Below are positions 1 to 10,869 of a DNA stretch of 64,000 nucleotides, in pieces. Below the pieces are notes generated by a model. The model saw only the letters and a list, made by a program, of their open reading frames with translations. It made no database searches and was not told where the DNA came from. The position numbers were made by a program, and so were the translations under genes. Numbering within the stretch: the stretch's first letter is position 1; each line of letters begins with the position of its first letter. Where the stretch lies: the NCBI GenBank assembly GCA_025531455.1, contig JAMYHL010000027.1, forward strand, positions 1 through 64,000, given 5' to 3'. The DNA is from Apiotrichum sp. Y4204 (taxonomy: Eukaryota; Basidiomycota; Tremellomycetes; Trichosporonales; Trichosporonaceae).

Positions 1-2289
1 CCTTCCGGGAGCGGGTGCCCGTGGTTCGTCCGTCGGAGGCATGCGTTCGGTAATACTTGGTGCAGGTCCGTGACATCTGAACCCTCAAGAAAGCCTAGGT
101 ATCTTTTAAAGGTTACGCTTTTGAAGTGAAAACGTAAATTGCAAGTCTGCAAGTAGGCGCCGCAGCGATGCATGGCCTTCTCGTGGAACCTCGAGACGTA
201 CTCGTCTGTGTCAAGGAGACCGCATGGCTAGGGAGTGCCGCGCCGAGCTTGATGTGCACCACAACTGTTACAGCACGACAAACAAGCCCCCGCCTGACCG
301 GACGAGATTGGGAAAGGAGAAAGTTAATGCCCCCGGACGCGGCCCCAGTGCGCGTGCCAAGTTCGTCTATCCCGACACGTATCGTGAGACTGTTGGTGAT
401 GAGATCTTTTCGCAGTAGACCGTGGGGGGAGGAGTGTGGGAACCACTGGCACTGGGCGGCAGTGTTTGTAGGCTGGCCACCGCCTTGATCACTGTTCGTC
501 ACAGGTTTAGTCGCTCCGGTGCACGAAATATATGTCAATCGAGGTAGAACAGAGAAAAGAGCAAGTAGAGCAAATACGCAGAATGCGAGAAAAAACGAAG
601 GTCGTTAGTAGTCATGTGCTCGCTCAGGGACCAGGCAGTTCGATGCGACCAGGCAGCTCGATGCAAATATCCTCCATTGCGCGCGCAACACGGCGGCCAA
701 CGCGAAAGCAAGAAGTCAGGCAACCAGGGAATTTGCGGACCCCCCGAAGTTTGATGAGTACAACAACTGATGCCGACCGGATGGGCTGTCAGAAGCCAGA
801 GATTCAGACACCTGAGCAAAACCCTGCAGTCTGTCATGTTGATGGACCCTGTCGATTCTCGCCATACCACCAATGTCCGTACAACTTCCGCCAACTACAT
901 ATTATTGTTATTCTTACTTCCAGCCCACAGTTGTGTCTTGCTATAGCACGTTTGTCCTTTGGCACGAGAGTCAACATACCTGGATGGCCGTATCGTGTTG
1001 TGGTGTGTGTCCATGCCACACTCACGTGTGTAAACGGCAGCCTGCACCTCTGGTACTATGGAACTGTGGCATACCCGAGGAGTCCTCACCACGGAAATAC
1101 AGTACTTGTTGGTCAGCGGAACCCCTTCAGAGGCAAGCGCACAATTGCTTCGCAACGACGCACATGCCTGCTGCTGAGCAAATAGTGTACGGTCCAAGCG
1201 CCCCCTCGGACAACAACCAAAGTGACCAAACTGTTGTCGATGTAGGCTTGGATCTTGGAATCTTGAGGGGAAGGGGTATCCTGGGAGAGGATGGTGCGCC
1301 ACGGACGCCACACCATCATACCCATATCGTGCACCCTTCACTCAGCAGTCCACCCATGATATTCAGGATGGTGGGCAGCCCGGGAGATACCGGAGGTGAT
1401 CACACGATCAAATCCCGGTTCTTGCCTTGTTGTTCCCCAGCAATTGACATTGGAATTTCGAGGATTTTGAGGACGGGACGACACCAGTGATTGGCACACT
1501 GCCGTTTCCGGCTGAGGCATCAATCTGCAGAGTGATCTGGATCCCAGAGGTGGAATCGGGTGCGGGCGAGTGGACGCCCGGCCATAGATTAGCTAGCAGT
1601 TGTCGCGTAACGCGGGCTATTCTGAGAGAAAAAGAAGCAAACGATCAGTGCGTCCACTGCATCCACTGGCTCCTTTAGTCCCTTTGGTGATGCAAAGATG
1701 CAAGTACCGGTGCAATTGGAGCAAAAAAATAAGACGACAAAGCAGGTAGTGAAAAATCGACAACAAAAACAACAATGACAATAGGAAAAACAGAGGGAGG
1801 CGCGAGGCACGGGGGTCCGCGCGCGCCAGTACTGGGCGCGCGTAACGTCATCTCGGCGGTCCATGATCCATGTTCTCCCGACATCTCCCCCCAGATACAA
1901 TAGCCCATTTCCCAGATGCACACCCCGTCCACATACCATACCATACCATACCATCCAGCCCCATCGTCGCCCCCCCCCCGCGCCCGCTGGTCAGACGGCG
2001 AGACGGACGTCCGTGGCGGGTACGACCGGCATTGAGATGCCCGAGTGTCGTATTGTCGATTTGGCTTTCCCATGTGTTTGGGCATGACCATGTATGTCTC
2101 ATCGTCGCTTTCTCGACGCCGGGCTCTGGCCTGGCTCCGGCTGGGCGCGGCGCAGCTGCTGCTGGCGTTCACATCTTTGGAATCATATATCTCGGGGCGG
2201 TACCTCTTCGTCTCTGCGACTTGTACAACTACTTCTCACCTCGGACCCTACCTTTCACTGGCCCCGTTCATCGCACCCTCGCGCTCACC
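1..2289. other. Intergenic, no gene recognised
   Basis: Open frames up to about 217 codons occur on both strands but overlap one another. None has family motifs, good splice boundaries or coding-like composition. A short ATACC tandem repeat lies at 1932-1954 and a C-run near 1970. The last few hundred bases, pyrimidine-rich and ending in a CACC-ATG context, are probably the promoter and leader of the gene starting at 2290. Confidence 0.6.
1932..1954. repeat. ATACC tandem microsatellite
   Basis: Four to five head-to-tail copies of the 5-nt unit ATACC are directly visible. They sit about 340 nt upstream of the start codon at 2290 and may be a promoter-region microsatellite. No function can be assigned. 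Confidence 0.9.
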
Positions 2290-3145
2290 ATGACCCAAAC
2301 CCTCGACTCGCCAATGGTACGTCCAGGCATTCTTTACCAGCCGCTGATGACAGTCCCCCACGAAGGCGTGGGATCGCGTCGCCTGGCTCCCCCCCTCGCC
2401 AGGCAGCGACAAGGACGTTTTCAAGCCCGAGCCCCGCGCGGGCCACGCACACGCAACCTGCTTCCAGCGCGACCTGTACAACATGCGCACAAAGGACGGC
2501 GACGTGCCCGTCCCCGAGGGCTTCCACCACGCGATCGAGGTCCTCGACGTATCCCGCCTCATCACCCGGCCGGACACGTACTCGCTCGCGCACCGCGTCG
2601 AGCTCCCCCCGCGTACCCGCCACGTACGCATGAAGTCGACCCAGATCGAGATCCCGCGCTACGTCCGCGCCGAGGCCGACGTGCGCTCCGTTACCCACTT
2701 TGTCCAGCTCGCTGTTGGCCAGACCGCCGTCTGCGCGCCCCCCTGCGATACCGAGAACCTCGTGCTCAATCTCCAGTATCCCCCCCAGCGCCCCTGCCAC
2801 CTCGACGCCACCAACGACTTTACGGTCGGACACCTGACTGTCATTTTCACGCCTGCGTCGCCCTCCGCTGCGGGCCCCCACAGGGTCCTCATGGACGACA
2901 TCCGTACCCTCGTCTGTGCTGCGGCCCTCAAGCGCGAGAACATCCAGAAGCCGGTCTGCACCCTCGTCGGGGAGAACATTCCGCAGATGGACTGGCATGT
3001 CGACCGCTGCTCGCCCCCCATCGTCCAGCGCTACCTCGCTGCGTGTGGCGGCCAGATTCCCGACGGCCTCATCGAGGTGCTCGATCTTGAAGCTTACCGC
3101 GCCCGTGTCGGTGACGAGGCTTTCAAGCTGCACACCCAGTGGTAG
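2290..3145 (+). CDS. Hypothetical protein, 272 aa, two exons
   Basis: Model join(2290..2316, 2354..3145). The first exon encodes nine residues and ends at a GTACGT donor. The 37-nt intron ends with CTGATGACAG, and splicing is phase 0. The downstream frame is strongly coding-like, with high third-position GC and no stops, and ends at TAG 3143-3145. The ATG lies in a CACC-ATG context. The protein is globular, without signal peptide, membrane helix or low-complexity tracts, and has several conserved-looking cysteines (for example CAPPCDTE). I do not recognise the family. The longest single frame starts at an internal ATG (2483), but the coding signal clearly extends upstream of it to 2354, which supports the spliced start. 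Confidence 0.7.
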
Positions 3146-3963
3146 TGCTAGTGTAAGTGTGAGTGTTCCCAGGAATGGCAAAGGTATGAGACAGTGCTGA
3201 CACCCCAGTGTCGCGGGTAAGGGAAAGCCGGGGTACGGGAACACCATGGGCTCGGTCATGTCCATGGCCGTCCACAATCCCCGGTTCACTTCCAGCGCCA
3301 CGCCACTTCTCACGACACATGACCTGCCGCCGGTAGCTGGACCTATCCGAGGAACGAGAAGTCGATCCTCTCAGCATGTTTGTACAGTATCTGTTATATT
3401 TATGATGTCTATGTTACCCATGATGACCGATCACACGCCTGCCTCCGTCAAGTTGTGTTGGATGGGGGCGGGCTTGTGCGAGCCGGAAGGAGGCAGAAAA
3501 GCGTCAAGGCCGTCAAGGAAGTCTGCGCTGCCGATGACCTGTTAGCGACCCTCTCGGCGGGTGAGTGCCTCAAAGGTTATCAGTGGCACGCGGGCTGAAC
3601 ACACAGCTCGACTGCGCGACTACCACACTCGCGACCCCTCCTGCGGGAACCAACGCTGAGTCGTCGCTCCCAGTCGAACAAACCACGACCATGAGTCCCA
3701 AAAGCCAAAGACTACGCAGACTGCAGGATCAATGCTCACAATGTCGGCATTGTCGGCCATCCATCCGGCCATCGGCGACCCCCGCCCACGTGACGTCAGT
3801 TCGACTCGATAGCTCGATAAGATGCAGTGCAGTACCGCGATTCGTTGCAAGTCTCGAGGATCTCGCTAGAGTAAGCTGTTGGATGCCTCGAGTCCGAGTC
3901 GGGTGGACATCAAAGAATATAATTAACTGTCTCTCCAGCCCTTTCCAATTATCGCCAGCTACG
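3146..3963. other. Intergenic region between two plus-strand genes
   Basis: This holds the 3' end of the gene ending at 3145 and the promoter of the gene starting at 3964. Short overlapping open frames only. An AT-rich patch (aatataattaactg near 3916-3930) lies about 40 nt upstream of the ATG and could belong to the core promoter. Confidence 0.6.
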
Positions 3964-5040
3964 ATGGTAACCAAGGCAATCCTCTCAGTCTTCACGTCCC
4001 CAACGTGCCGCGGAAACCCCGCGGGCGTCGTCCTCTCCGACGCCGAGCTGCCCTGGGCCGAGCGCCGGCGCCTTGCGATGTGAGTAGACGTTTCTGAACG
4101 ACCGCGAGAAAACATTCTCCAGTAGGATGCTCCCCCATCCAGTTCTAACGACAGCGAACTCAACCAGCCCGCAACGGCGTTCGTCACCGGCACCCACCTC
4201 GCCTGGCACTCGCGCGCGGGCGAGGCCCTCCCGCTATGCGGACACGGCACAGCAGCGGCGGTACACTTCCTGAGCGGCGAGACGGGGCCGGGAGAGGGGG
4301 GAAAGGCGTCAAAGACTGAGTTCGCGTATTCTTTTGAGGAGAACGAAGGCGACAATGTCGTAAAGGGCACCATTGTCGGCACACATGATGGCCGCCGCTT
4401 CGGCGTGGATATCCCGTGTGGTCCGGAGCCGACGCCCATGACTGACGCGGCGGTGATCTCCGAGTTTTGCGATGCGAGCGGCCTGCAGCCCGGCGATGTC
4501 GAGTGTGCAGCTACGCTCCCGACCGTACGTCCACACTTGGACTTGACCTGACAGAAGGGGTATTCCGAGGAAGGGGCGACTACGAACCTCGCGCTCCGCC
4601 TCGCGCCGAGCGTAGACCTGGGACGCGTAAAAGTCGACATTGCGGCAATCGTAAGTTTACAAGGTACTGTATCTCTCTGATGTCAGAAACGCATGCCCTT
4701 CCGCGGCGTGTGGATCACCTCCCTCTGTCCCAGCCCCTCTTCGCCACACGACACGCGCGAAACGCGGGCCGCGATCCGCTCGCGGACATTCTTCCCGCGC
4801 ACTGGACTCGACGAGGACGAGGTGTGCGGCAGCGCGCACGCGTTCCTCGTGCCCTGGTGGGTGCGCAGCCTGCCAGAGGTGTTTGCAGAGTACAAGACGC
4901 CAAAGGGGTGGACGGTGCCAGCTGTGCAGCTTAGTCCCCGTGGTGGTGTACTAGAGATTTACTGGGATGGGAAGACGAGAGAAGAGGGCGGGCGGTGTAC
5001 GTTGTCTGGTGAGGGGGTCGTTGATTCGATTCAGAAGTAG
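3964..5040 (+). CDS. PhzF-family (phenazine biosynthesis-like) protein
   Basis: Model join(3964..4079, 4143..4524, 4555..4650, 4687..5040), 315 aa; all introns are short with GTGAGT, GTACGT or GTAAGT donors. The fold markers of the PhzF/diaminopimelate-epimerase-like family are visible: N-terminal VFTSPTCRGNPAGVV (about 9-23), LCGHGTAAAVHF in the first domain, and EDEVCGSAH in the second domain, matching the family's GHxT and D/E-x-x-(C/T)GSA loops. Length is close to the usual 280-310 aa. Many members act as isomerases using a Glu in a NLSETAF-type motif. Here the equivalent stretch reads NQPATAF, with Ala at about residue 49, so the classical catalytic Glu is absent. Substrate unknown; probably cytosolic. 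The gene is convergent with the Mpo1-like gene. Confidence 0.85.
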
Positions 5041-5314
5041 AGGAGAGTGAACATAACGTCTGTCGTGTTATTGTCTGCTATGTAATGGGTTCTCGAGGTT
5101 TTCGGGTTCTCTTCATGAGAATGGAAGTACTCAGAGAGCGGCTGTGCGATACGACATGACCTTGTACGTGGTGTGTGCAACATGAAGAGCTGAACTCCGG
5201 CAAGCGTGTATGAACATCATTCGCCGACTACCTCTCTCCGCAGCCAGCACCGCGCGCTCCCCAATCCAGTCATTAGCGGCGCACGGCCGTGCATCTCAAC
5301 TAGACAGTTCTCCG

Positions 5315-6591
5315 CTACTCGCTCTTCTTGTCGTTGGCCCGGCGGGCCTGGTTCATCGCAACGATGCGCTTGGCCGTCGCGTTCTGGATGCGCTTGTGGA
5401 GTGCCGGGTTCCCTGAAAGTCAGCAGCTTGCAACGGAGGAGAAAGCTGAGACACTTCGCGAGATGAACTCACAGTTGAAGAAGAAGAAGAGCGCCTCGAC
5501 GTGCACGAAGAACGGCGCCGTAACGAGCGCTGTTGTGTCAGCTGTCGGATCGTAGCTTCCGCCCATCCGCACTCACCCTGGGTCAGGTTGTCAAAGAGCG
5601 CGGGCGCGCGTCCCTCAAACTTGAAGTGGCCGAGGAACTGGCACGCCCAGCCGAAGAAGTGAACGGCGAGCGCGAAGGGAAGAGCCGAAGGGACGGGGCC
5701 AAACGCCGTGCGCAGCGGGAGCCACTCGGGAACGTGCGCCGTCAAGTACTGCCCCGTGAGGTACATGAGGGCCATGACCGGGATGTAGGTGCCCTGTGTG
5801 TGAGTTGAGAGCTAGGGAAGGTATGGGATGGCGGTGAGACTTCGAGACGTAATGAGCGCTTCCGGGCGGGGTCTTCATAGCAACACGCGTCTCCACTTGT
5901 CACCACGTTCAGTCAGGAGCCGTACTCACGCCAATAAACTCATCCAGGATGACATAGTACATCTGGAACGCAAACGCGAGGCCCATGCCGAGAGAAGGGC
6001 GGTACGACAGGCCAGGCGCAAGGTCGACATTGTTGAAGCCCGAGAACGTGTAGTGGTCGAGGATCATCATGCCAGACCTGTGTGTGAGCCATGTTAGATG
6101 ATGATAGCTGGGGAGGTGAAGAGAGCGATGACGAGTAAAAGAACGGACAACGCAGGACGGTGCACCTTGGTGTTCGAGAACAGGATCTGCTCTGCACACG
6201 CGGCTCCTTCCTCGCCTCGCAATGCTCGGCGTGCTTGTCCATTCCATCCACACCAGGGATCGCGTTTCATCGAGATAACGTGGCTTTGCGGGAGTCACAG
6301 CCAGCTGATAGCACTAGAAGCTCTAGCTGGCAGAATCGCATTCACTCACCAGAGGATCTGCGGAATAAAGATAAAGTGGATGATCTTGTTGATCTTGTTC
6401 GAGTGGTACGACGAGTAGAACGCAAGCTGGGGTGAGCACGCTGCACGGTGTACGCTGGCTCTTCCTCTCCGTCTACTCCCCAGATCAGCGATGCTCCCCA
6501 TCACGCCTGATCTCACTGTTCCTCGCCCTTCCCCCAGTTCGCGACGTACCTCGTTCTCGAGGTGGGCCACCTCACCCTCCTGCTTCGGCAT
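5315..6591 (-). CDS. MPO1: Mpo1/DUF962 family dioxygenase-like ER membrane protein
   Basis: Model complement(join(5315..5412, 5473..5529, 5577..5793, 5930..6077, 6350..6426, 6550..6591)), 212 aa, six exons with consistent phases. The protein has the DUF962 layout: an N-terminal FYSSYHSNKINKIIHF segment (His22 and His31), hydrophobic helices, then AVHFFGWACQFLGHFKFE (His134 and His145) and the RAPALFDN signature. In yeast the family member Mpo1 is an Fe(II)-dependent dioxygenase of the ER that shortens 2-hydroxy fatty acids during phytosphingosine breakdown; the conserved histidines are thought to bind iron. The C-terminus is basic and Lys-rich (KKSE), compatible with ER retention. The second intron is unusually long for this window (272 nt). 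Function is inferred from the family. Confidence 0.9.
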
Positions 6592-7018
6592 CTTGATGGA
6601 CTAGGCTTTGATTCGGACGTCAGTCGTAGACGGTAGAGGGGAAAATAGCGGGATCGCAGCCGATGAGTGATGTGGTGAGATTGCAGTTGATGAGTGATGA
6701 GATGGGGGTTGTTGACAATTGATTGCAGCCTCGTTGGTGGCGACCCGAGCTGCAACTGCCCTTTTGATTGTTGGTCGCCGGGTAACCGGCTGCGCCGAGC
6801 GCTCTCACAATAAACCCGCGCAGTTGCCGCCTACGTCACCAACACACCTTCCAACTTCGGGCACCACCATTCACAACCCCACGTCCCCGTCTCCGAGGCT
6901 CGCCCACGATCCATGCCCATGCATTCATCGCATATCTCCGTTACTCTCAAGACATTGTCTACATAATATAACGCTCTACAGGACGCATCCAGGGGATGCT
7001 CATAACTAAACTACCTAT
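6592..7018. other. Intergenic: Mpo1 promoter and glucanase 3' region
   Basis: Short AT-richer stretch between the start of the minus-strand Mpo1-like gene and the stop of the minus-strand glucanase. It carries repeated gatgagtgatg-type words around 6660-6705 and a pyrimidine-rich half. No gene seen. Confidence 0.6.
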
Positions 7019-9190
7019 TCAAACCGAGGCGCCCACAAAGTAGTTGAAGTTGTAGGTCGGCGGGTTGTGATTAAAGTCAAAGCTGTTGCCAGACGAGTAG
7101 TGAGCGACCTCGCGGTCGCCACGCTGAATGCTGCCTCCGATGGCGCCCACTGCATTGGGCATCTTGAGCTTGGATAATCCGGCAGGGACGTTGAATGTCT
7201 GCGAGGTGCTACCAGAGCGCAGGATTACGCTTGCGGGAGCGGTGGTGAGAACCACCGCATACAGGTTGTCGTTGGTCCACTGCGCGTTCGCAGGGCGACC
7301 GACATTGTCAGAGACAGCGTTGGCGTTGGCCGCGTGGGGACGCGACCACATGACAATACTGTCTTTTGTTATAGCCGGGTAGGCGCCAGTTTTGTACGCC
7401 GTGGCGTAATACTTGGTCAACGCGTCGAGACCAGTGTGGTCGAAACCATCGACCCAGGCGCCCGATGTCGCAGGAAGCATGCCTGATATCGGCCCAATGT
7501 ACGACGACTCGCCATAGTCGTTCCAGGTAAGAATCTCGGTCATGAACGACTTGTCGCGCAGCGCAATGATCTCCTCCCAGCGGCTGCAGTACAGCCAGTC
7601 GTCCGAGCGGTATATCCAGTTCTTGTTCCAGGTGGAGGGCCCAAAGTGGGTGAAGAAGAAAGGAGAAACGGTCGTGATGTAGGATTTCGAACCGAGCGCG
7701 GAAAGGTAGGCTTGATCGGTCGCTCCAGTGGTGATGTCGTGGTCGCCCATGGGCCACGCCGAGTTCCAGTTGACTTCACCGTCCAGCCAAGTCATTCCAG
7801 ATAACGAAGACGGGCTACCGAAGAAGGTAGGGGCAAAGTGGACCGGGAATCCGGCAGCCGCGAGAGGGTCCTTGAACAGCGTCTTCCAGGCAGCATTCGA
7901 CCCAGTGCCAAAGTTGCAGTTTTCACCTGCAAAGGTCGACACGAGGATCTTGTTGTTCACCTTGGCCTGCGCCGGACTGCCGCCGACCGCCTTGATGATG
8001 TTGACGAGGTTGTTGGCATCGCCGCCGGATCCGCAACGCAGTGACGACATGTCTAGCGAGATGAAGAGCTTGAAGTCACCGGCGGCCTCCGCAGCACGGT
8101 ACGCCAGGCGTATCTTGTCGAGCTCCCAGGTCTCGCGTCCCATGTTGAGGGCGAATCCATCTATGGCCTGGTCCTTTGCTCGGCGGATGTCGTCGGCCCA
8201 GTTGGCCTGGGTGTAGGGGAGAGTGTTGCCGACCATGTGGTGGGCCCAGACGTAGTGAGGCTGCGACGGCGCGGGAATCGAGGGCTTGGTTGGGACCGTC
8301 GAAGTCGTGGTGGTGGGAGGTGTACCAGTTGTTGTGCTGGGTGACCCATTGCGGTAGATCTGCAGCTTCCATGGACCGCCGCAAGGGAGGTTGGCGTCAC
8401 CACGGCATGGAGTTTTGCAGTTCGAGTTCGCCGACTCCCACTTGACAGTTGGTGTGAGGGTGTTATCACAGTAGCACTCTCCGCCATTCTCGACGCCGGC
8501 GTATATGAAGCCCTGGGCCGCACAGGCAGTTTGACACTTCTGAGGAGTGAGGTTCGGAACGTCCAGCTTATGGTCGAGCAGTCGGCTCCAGTTGTCAGCA
8601 CCGCAGCCGAGAGAGGACCAGCCGGTAGGCGCGGCGGTGGTGGTAGGGGGTATCGCAGTAGAGGTCGTAGGAGCCGGAATGGGAGGGGGCTTTGGTGGCT
8701 GCTCCCCGCAAAGAAGGCCGCCGAGGGTTGCGTTATAGGTGTAGACGGAGAGGTACCACGCAGCGCCGCACTTGGAGCTCCTGTCGGCCGCGCATGGCAT
8801 GGAACAGTACGAGTCTCGGACTGTGGCGCCGCCCGCGCCGGTAAACTTGGTCGCGCAGTAGCATTCGTCGCCGTTCTCCGTGCCAGCGATGGTGAAGCCG
8901 CGCTTGGCGCACTCGGTTAGGCAGAGGGTGGGCGAGTTGGCCCTTGTGGAGAAGGCAAAACCTTGGAGCAGGCGCTCGTTTCTCGACTCGGTGAGGCAGC
9001 CCCCGTAGGACCAGCCTGAGGGGAGCGTGGCGCGCTTCTCGACGAGCGGTCCTGGGCGCGCGAGATGGTACTCGTCGCCGTAGTAGCGCTTCCATATGTT
9101 TGAAAGAGTGCCAAAGGGAGAGCTCGTACTAGGAGCGGCATCCGTGCCCGCGGCCAGCGCGAGCAGGAGAAGTGCGGATGTTGAGACCAT
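7019..9190 (-). CDS. Secreted alpha-1,3-glucanase (GH71) with two WSC domains
   Basis: A single uninterrupted exon encodes 723 aa. Residues 1-18 form a signal peptide (hydrophobic core SALLLLALAAG). A Lys-Arg at 52-53 is a plausible Kex2 site before the mature protein. Two cysteine-rich WSC carbohydrate-binding domains follow (about 58-150 and 190-280), each with the ENGxECYC motif, separated by Pro/Thr-rich linkers that are likely O-glycosylated. The catalytic region from about 311 (YVWAHHMVGN, DGFALNMG, FISLDMSS, TWLDGEVNW, ILTWNDYGESSYIGP) matches GH71 mutanases, which hydrolyse alpha-1,3-glucan. It probably acts in the wall or outside the cell, remodelling its own wall glucan or degrading that of others. 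It is notable as an intronless gene among intron-rich neighbours. Confidence 0.93.
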   Translation of the reverse strand: MVSTSALLLLALAAGTDAAPSTSSPFGTLSNIWKRYYGDEYHLARPGPLVEKRATLPSGWSYGGCLTESRNERLLQGFAFSTRANSPTLCLTECAKRGFTIAGTENGDECYCATKFTGAGGATVRDSYCSMPCAADRSSKCGAAWYLSVYTYNATLGGLLCGEQPPKPPPIPAPTTSTAIPPTTTAAPTGWSSLGCGADNWSRLLDHKLDVPNLTPQKCQTACAAQGFIYAGVENGGECYCDNTLTPTVKWESANSNCKTPCRGDANLPCGGPWKLQIYRNGSPSTTTGTPPTTTTSTVPTKPSIPAPSQPHYVWAHHMVGNTLPYTQANWADDIRRAKDQAIDGFALNMGRETWELDKIRLAYRAAEAAGDFKLFISLDMSSLRCGSGGDANNLVNIIKAVGGSPAQAKVNNKILVSTFAGENCNFGTGSNAAWKTLFKDPLAAAGFPVHFAPTFFGSPSSLSGMTWLDGEVNWNSAWPMGDHDITTGATDQAYLSALGSKSYITTVSPFFFTHFGPSTWNKNWIYRSDDWLYCSRWEEIIALRDKSFMTEILTWNDYGESSYIGPISGMLPATSGAWVDGFDHTGLDALTKYYATAYKTGAYPAITKDSIVMWSRPHAANANAVSDNVGRPANAQWTNDNLYAVVLTTAPASVILRSGSTSQTFNVPAGLSKLKMPNAVGAIGGSIQRGDREVAHYSSGNSFDFNHNPPTYNFNYFVGASV

Positions 9191-10869
9191 CGCAAGAGAT
9201 GGTTAAGCAGGGGGTATAGACTCTTGGTGCGAGCAGGAAAAACGTAAACCGTCAAGGTGTGAACCGTCAAGGTCGAAGAAAAGGGGCTCGATGCTGTTCA
9301 GATCGTGACCTAGCGCCAGGCTGAGGACCGATGACAAGAGACTGAAGACAGGCAAAGAGTGAGGTCTTTACAAGTCGTAACAAAGGAGTTGGAAGAAGAA
9401 AGGAGGAGAAGATGAGAAGATGAGGATGCTTTTGATATTTTGAGAGTCCCAATGGCCGTTCGAGCTCGCACCATGCCAACCTCTCTGGCTCATCTCGCTC
9501 GCTCTCTCTCTTCCCCCCCCCTTCCTCTCTTGGTGGCGAATGGCATCTAGACGGCACGACTGACATCACTACGGGATCCAGTCAACCCCAGTCAGCCCCT
9601 CGGTCCTCGCCCTGCTCATCTCCTGAAAGAAAGGACCCACAAGGATCCAAGGATCCAATGGGAAGCAAAGTTCAAAGCCGCCTTGGACCAGGGGGGAATG
9701 AAATGTTCAGGAGTGACACTGGTCTGGGAAATTGCTCAGCTGATCGCCTCCCCCTGGTGGCGACAATCCACTGATCCGCGGCGTCTGAGCGCTCGATCAT
9801 CAGATCATCAACAGTTGGCACATCACCGAAAAGCGCCAGAAGCAACTGGATTACTCAACTCCAGCGCGCCCAGCGTGCCCACTCAGTCCTCGGGCACATG
9901 GGATAGATCACCGCGCTAGCGCACCAGTCCCTCGCCCCGACAATAGCCCGGACAGCAGCCGTCCACCCTTCTTGGTCCATCTGCCTGACTTTTGGCGCCA
10001 CGAAGCTCGCGGCACGCCTGCTATGCATAGTGCCAGAGTGCCAGAGTGCCAGAGTGCCAGGGCCCAGCTATTGAATGGCATTCCGTCCCACCTATCGCCT
10101 AGTCTCAATATGAGAATGCCCTAAAAAGAAACGCCACCGGGCCAAAAACGAAATCAAAAAAAGAAATCAGTCGCCCTCGCTCTACACACCTTCTGCCAGT
10201 CATCGAGATCCCTTGGATGGCATGCGCAGCTGCCCGTGCCCTGATATAGAATACCCAGCTGGGGCAGCTGATGGCCGCGCACGGTCATTAGCTCCAGGGC
10301 GTCCGCAGACCACAAGCCGCAGCCTCACAATAGGTCCACACCGTCCATCCCCGAGGATTGCAGCTCCCCTTACCATTTATACCATGCCCGTTCACCAGCC
10401 CCCGTCCGTATCCTAGCAGGGTTCTTCATGAGAGATGCAGGGGTACATAAGAGAGCGCCTGGACCGTGAGTAGGTCGCTCCGCTCGGTACCAGTCGGGCG
10501 ACGTGGCTGGTCATGCGCGCCTGTGGTTCAGGAGCGACCGGATTATAAAAGGTGTCCTTCGGAATGCTAGAAGCATTAATCACGTCGCTCGGGATACCGG
10601 GCAGCGAGTGAGGAGCGCAATGAAGGCGATGAGACTGATGAGCAAGCAACACGAGCAAGCCGCGTCTGCTCTGCTGGGTGTTGAACTGCCCCCCAGGATC
10701 CTGCCATTTTGATCACACCAGTTCGGACATGCTCTGATCTCCGTCCCACATTTTATCAGGCTCACCTCTGGCCTCTGGTACCTCCTAAATATCACTCTCA
10801 CTCCACATTTCGAGTCCACAAGTCCAAAGATCCAAAGAAGCATCACCAACTCTCATCAACACCATCGCC
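9191..10869. other. Divergent intergenic region (glucanase and Bud32 promoters)
   Basis: About 1.7 kb between divergently transcribed genes. It contains a CT/GA-rich segment (about 9480-9530), a 9-nt tandem repeat at 10030-10060, and repeated gatcca words near 9640-9660. No coding frame is convincing. It presumably holds the regulatory sites of both genes. Confidence 0.6.
10030..10060. repeat. GTGCCAGAG tandem repeat
   Basis: About 3.4 perfect copies of a 9-nt unit are directly visible. They lie in the intergenic region between the divergent glucanase and Bud32 genes. Confidence 0.9.

Noticed and set aside
532..1185. 217-codon plus-strand frame in the left end
   Set aside because: Composition and lack of motifs look random, and other frames overlap it on both strands.
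1870..3090. 406-codon frame overlapping the gene at 2290
   Set aside because: Arg/Pro-rich out-of-frame translation of a GC-rich exon; the adjacent frame has the coding-like sequence.
6078..6349. Extra exon inside the 272-nt intron of the Mpo1-like gene
   Set aside because: The flanking exons already join to a complete DUF962 protein of normal length, and no in-phase insert matches the family.
10022..10062. CRISPR-like or regulatory array
   Set aside because: The repeat is a simple 9-nt tandem with no spacers, in a eukaryotic genome.
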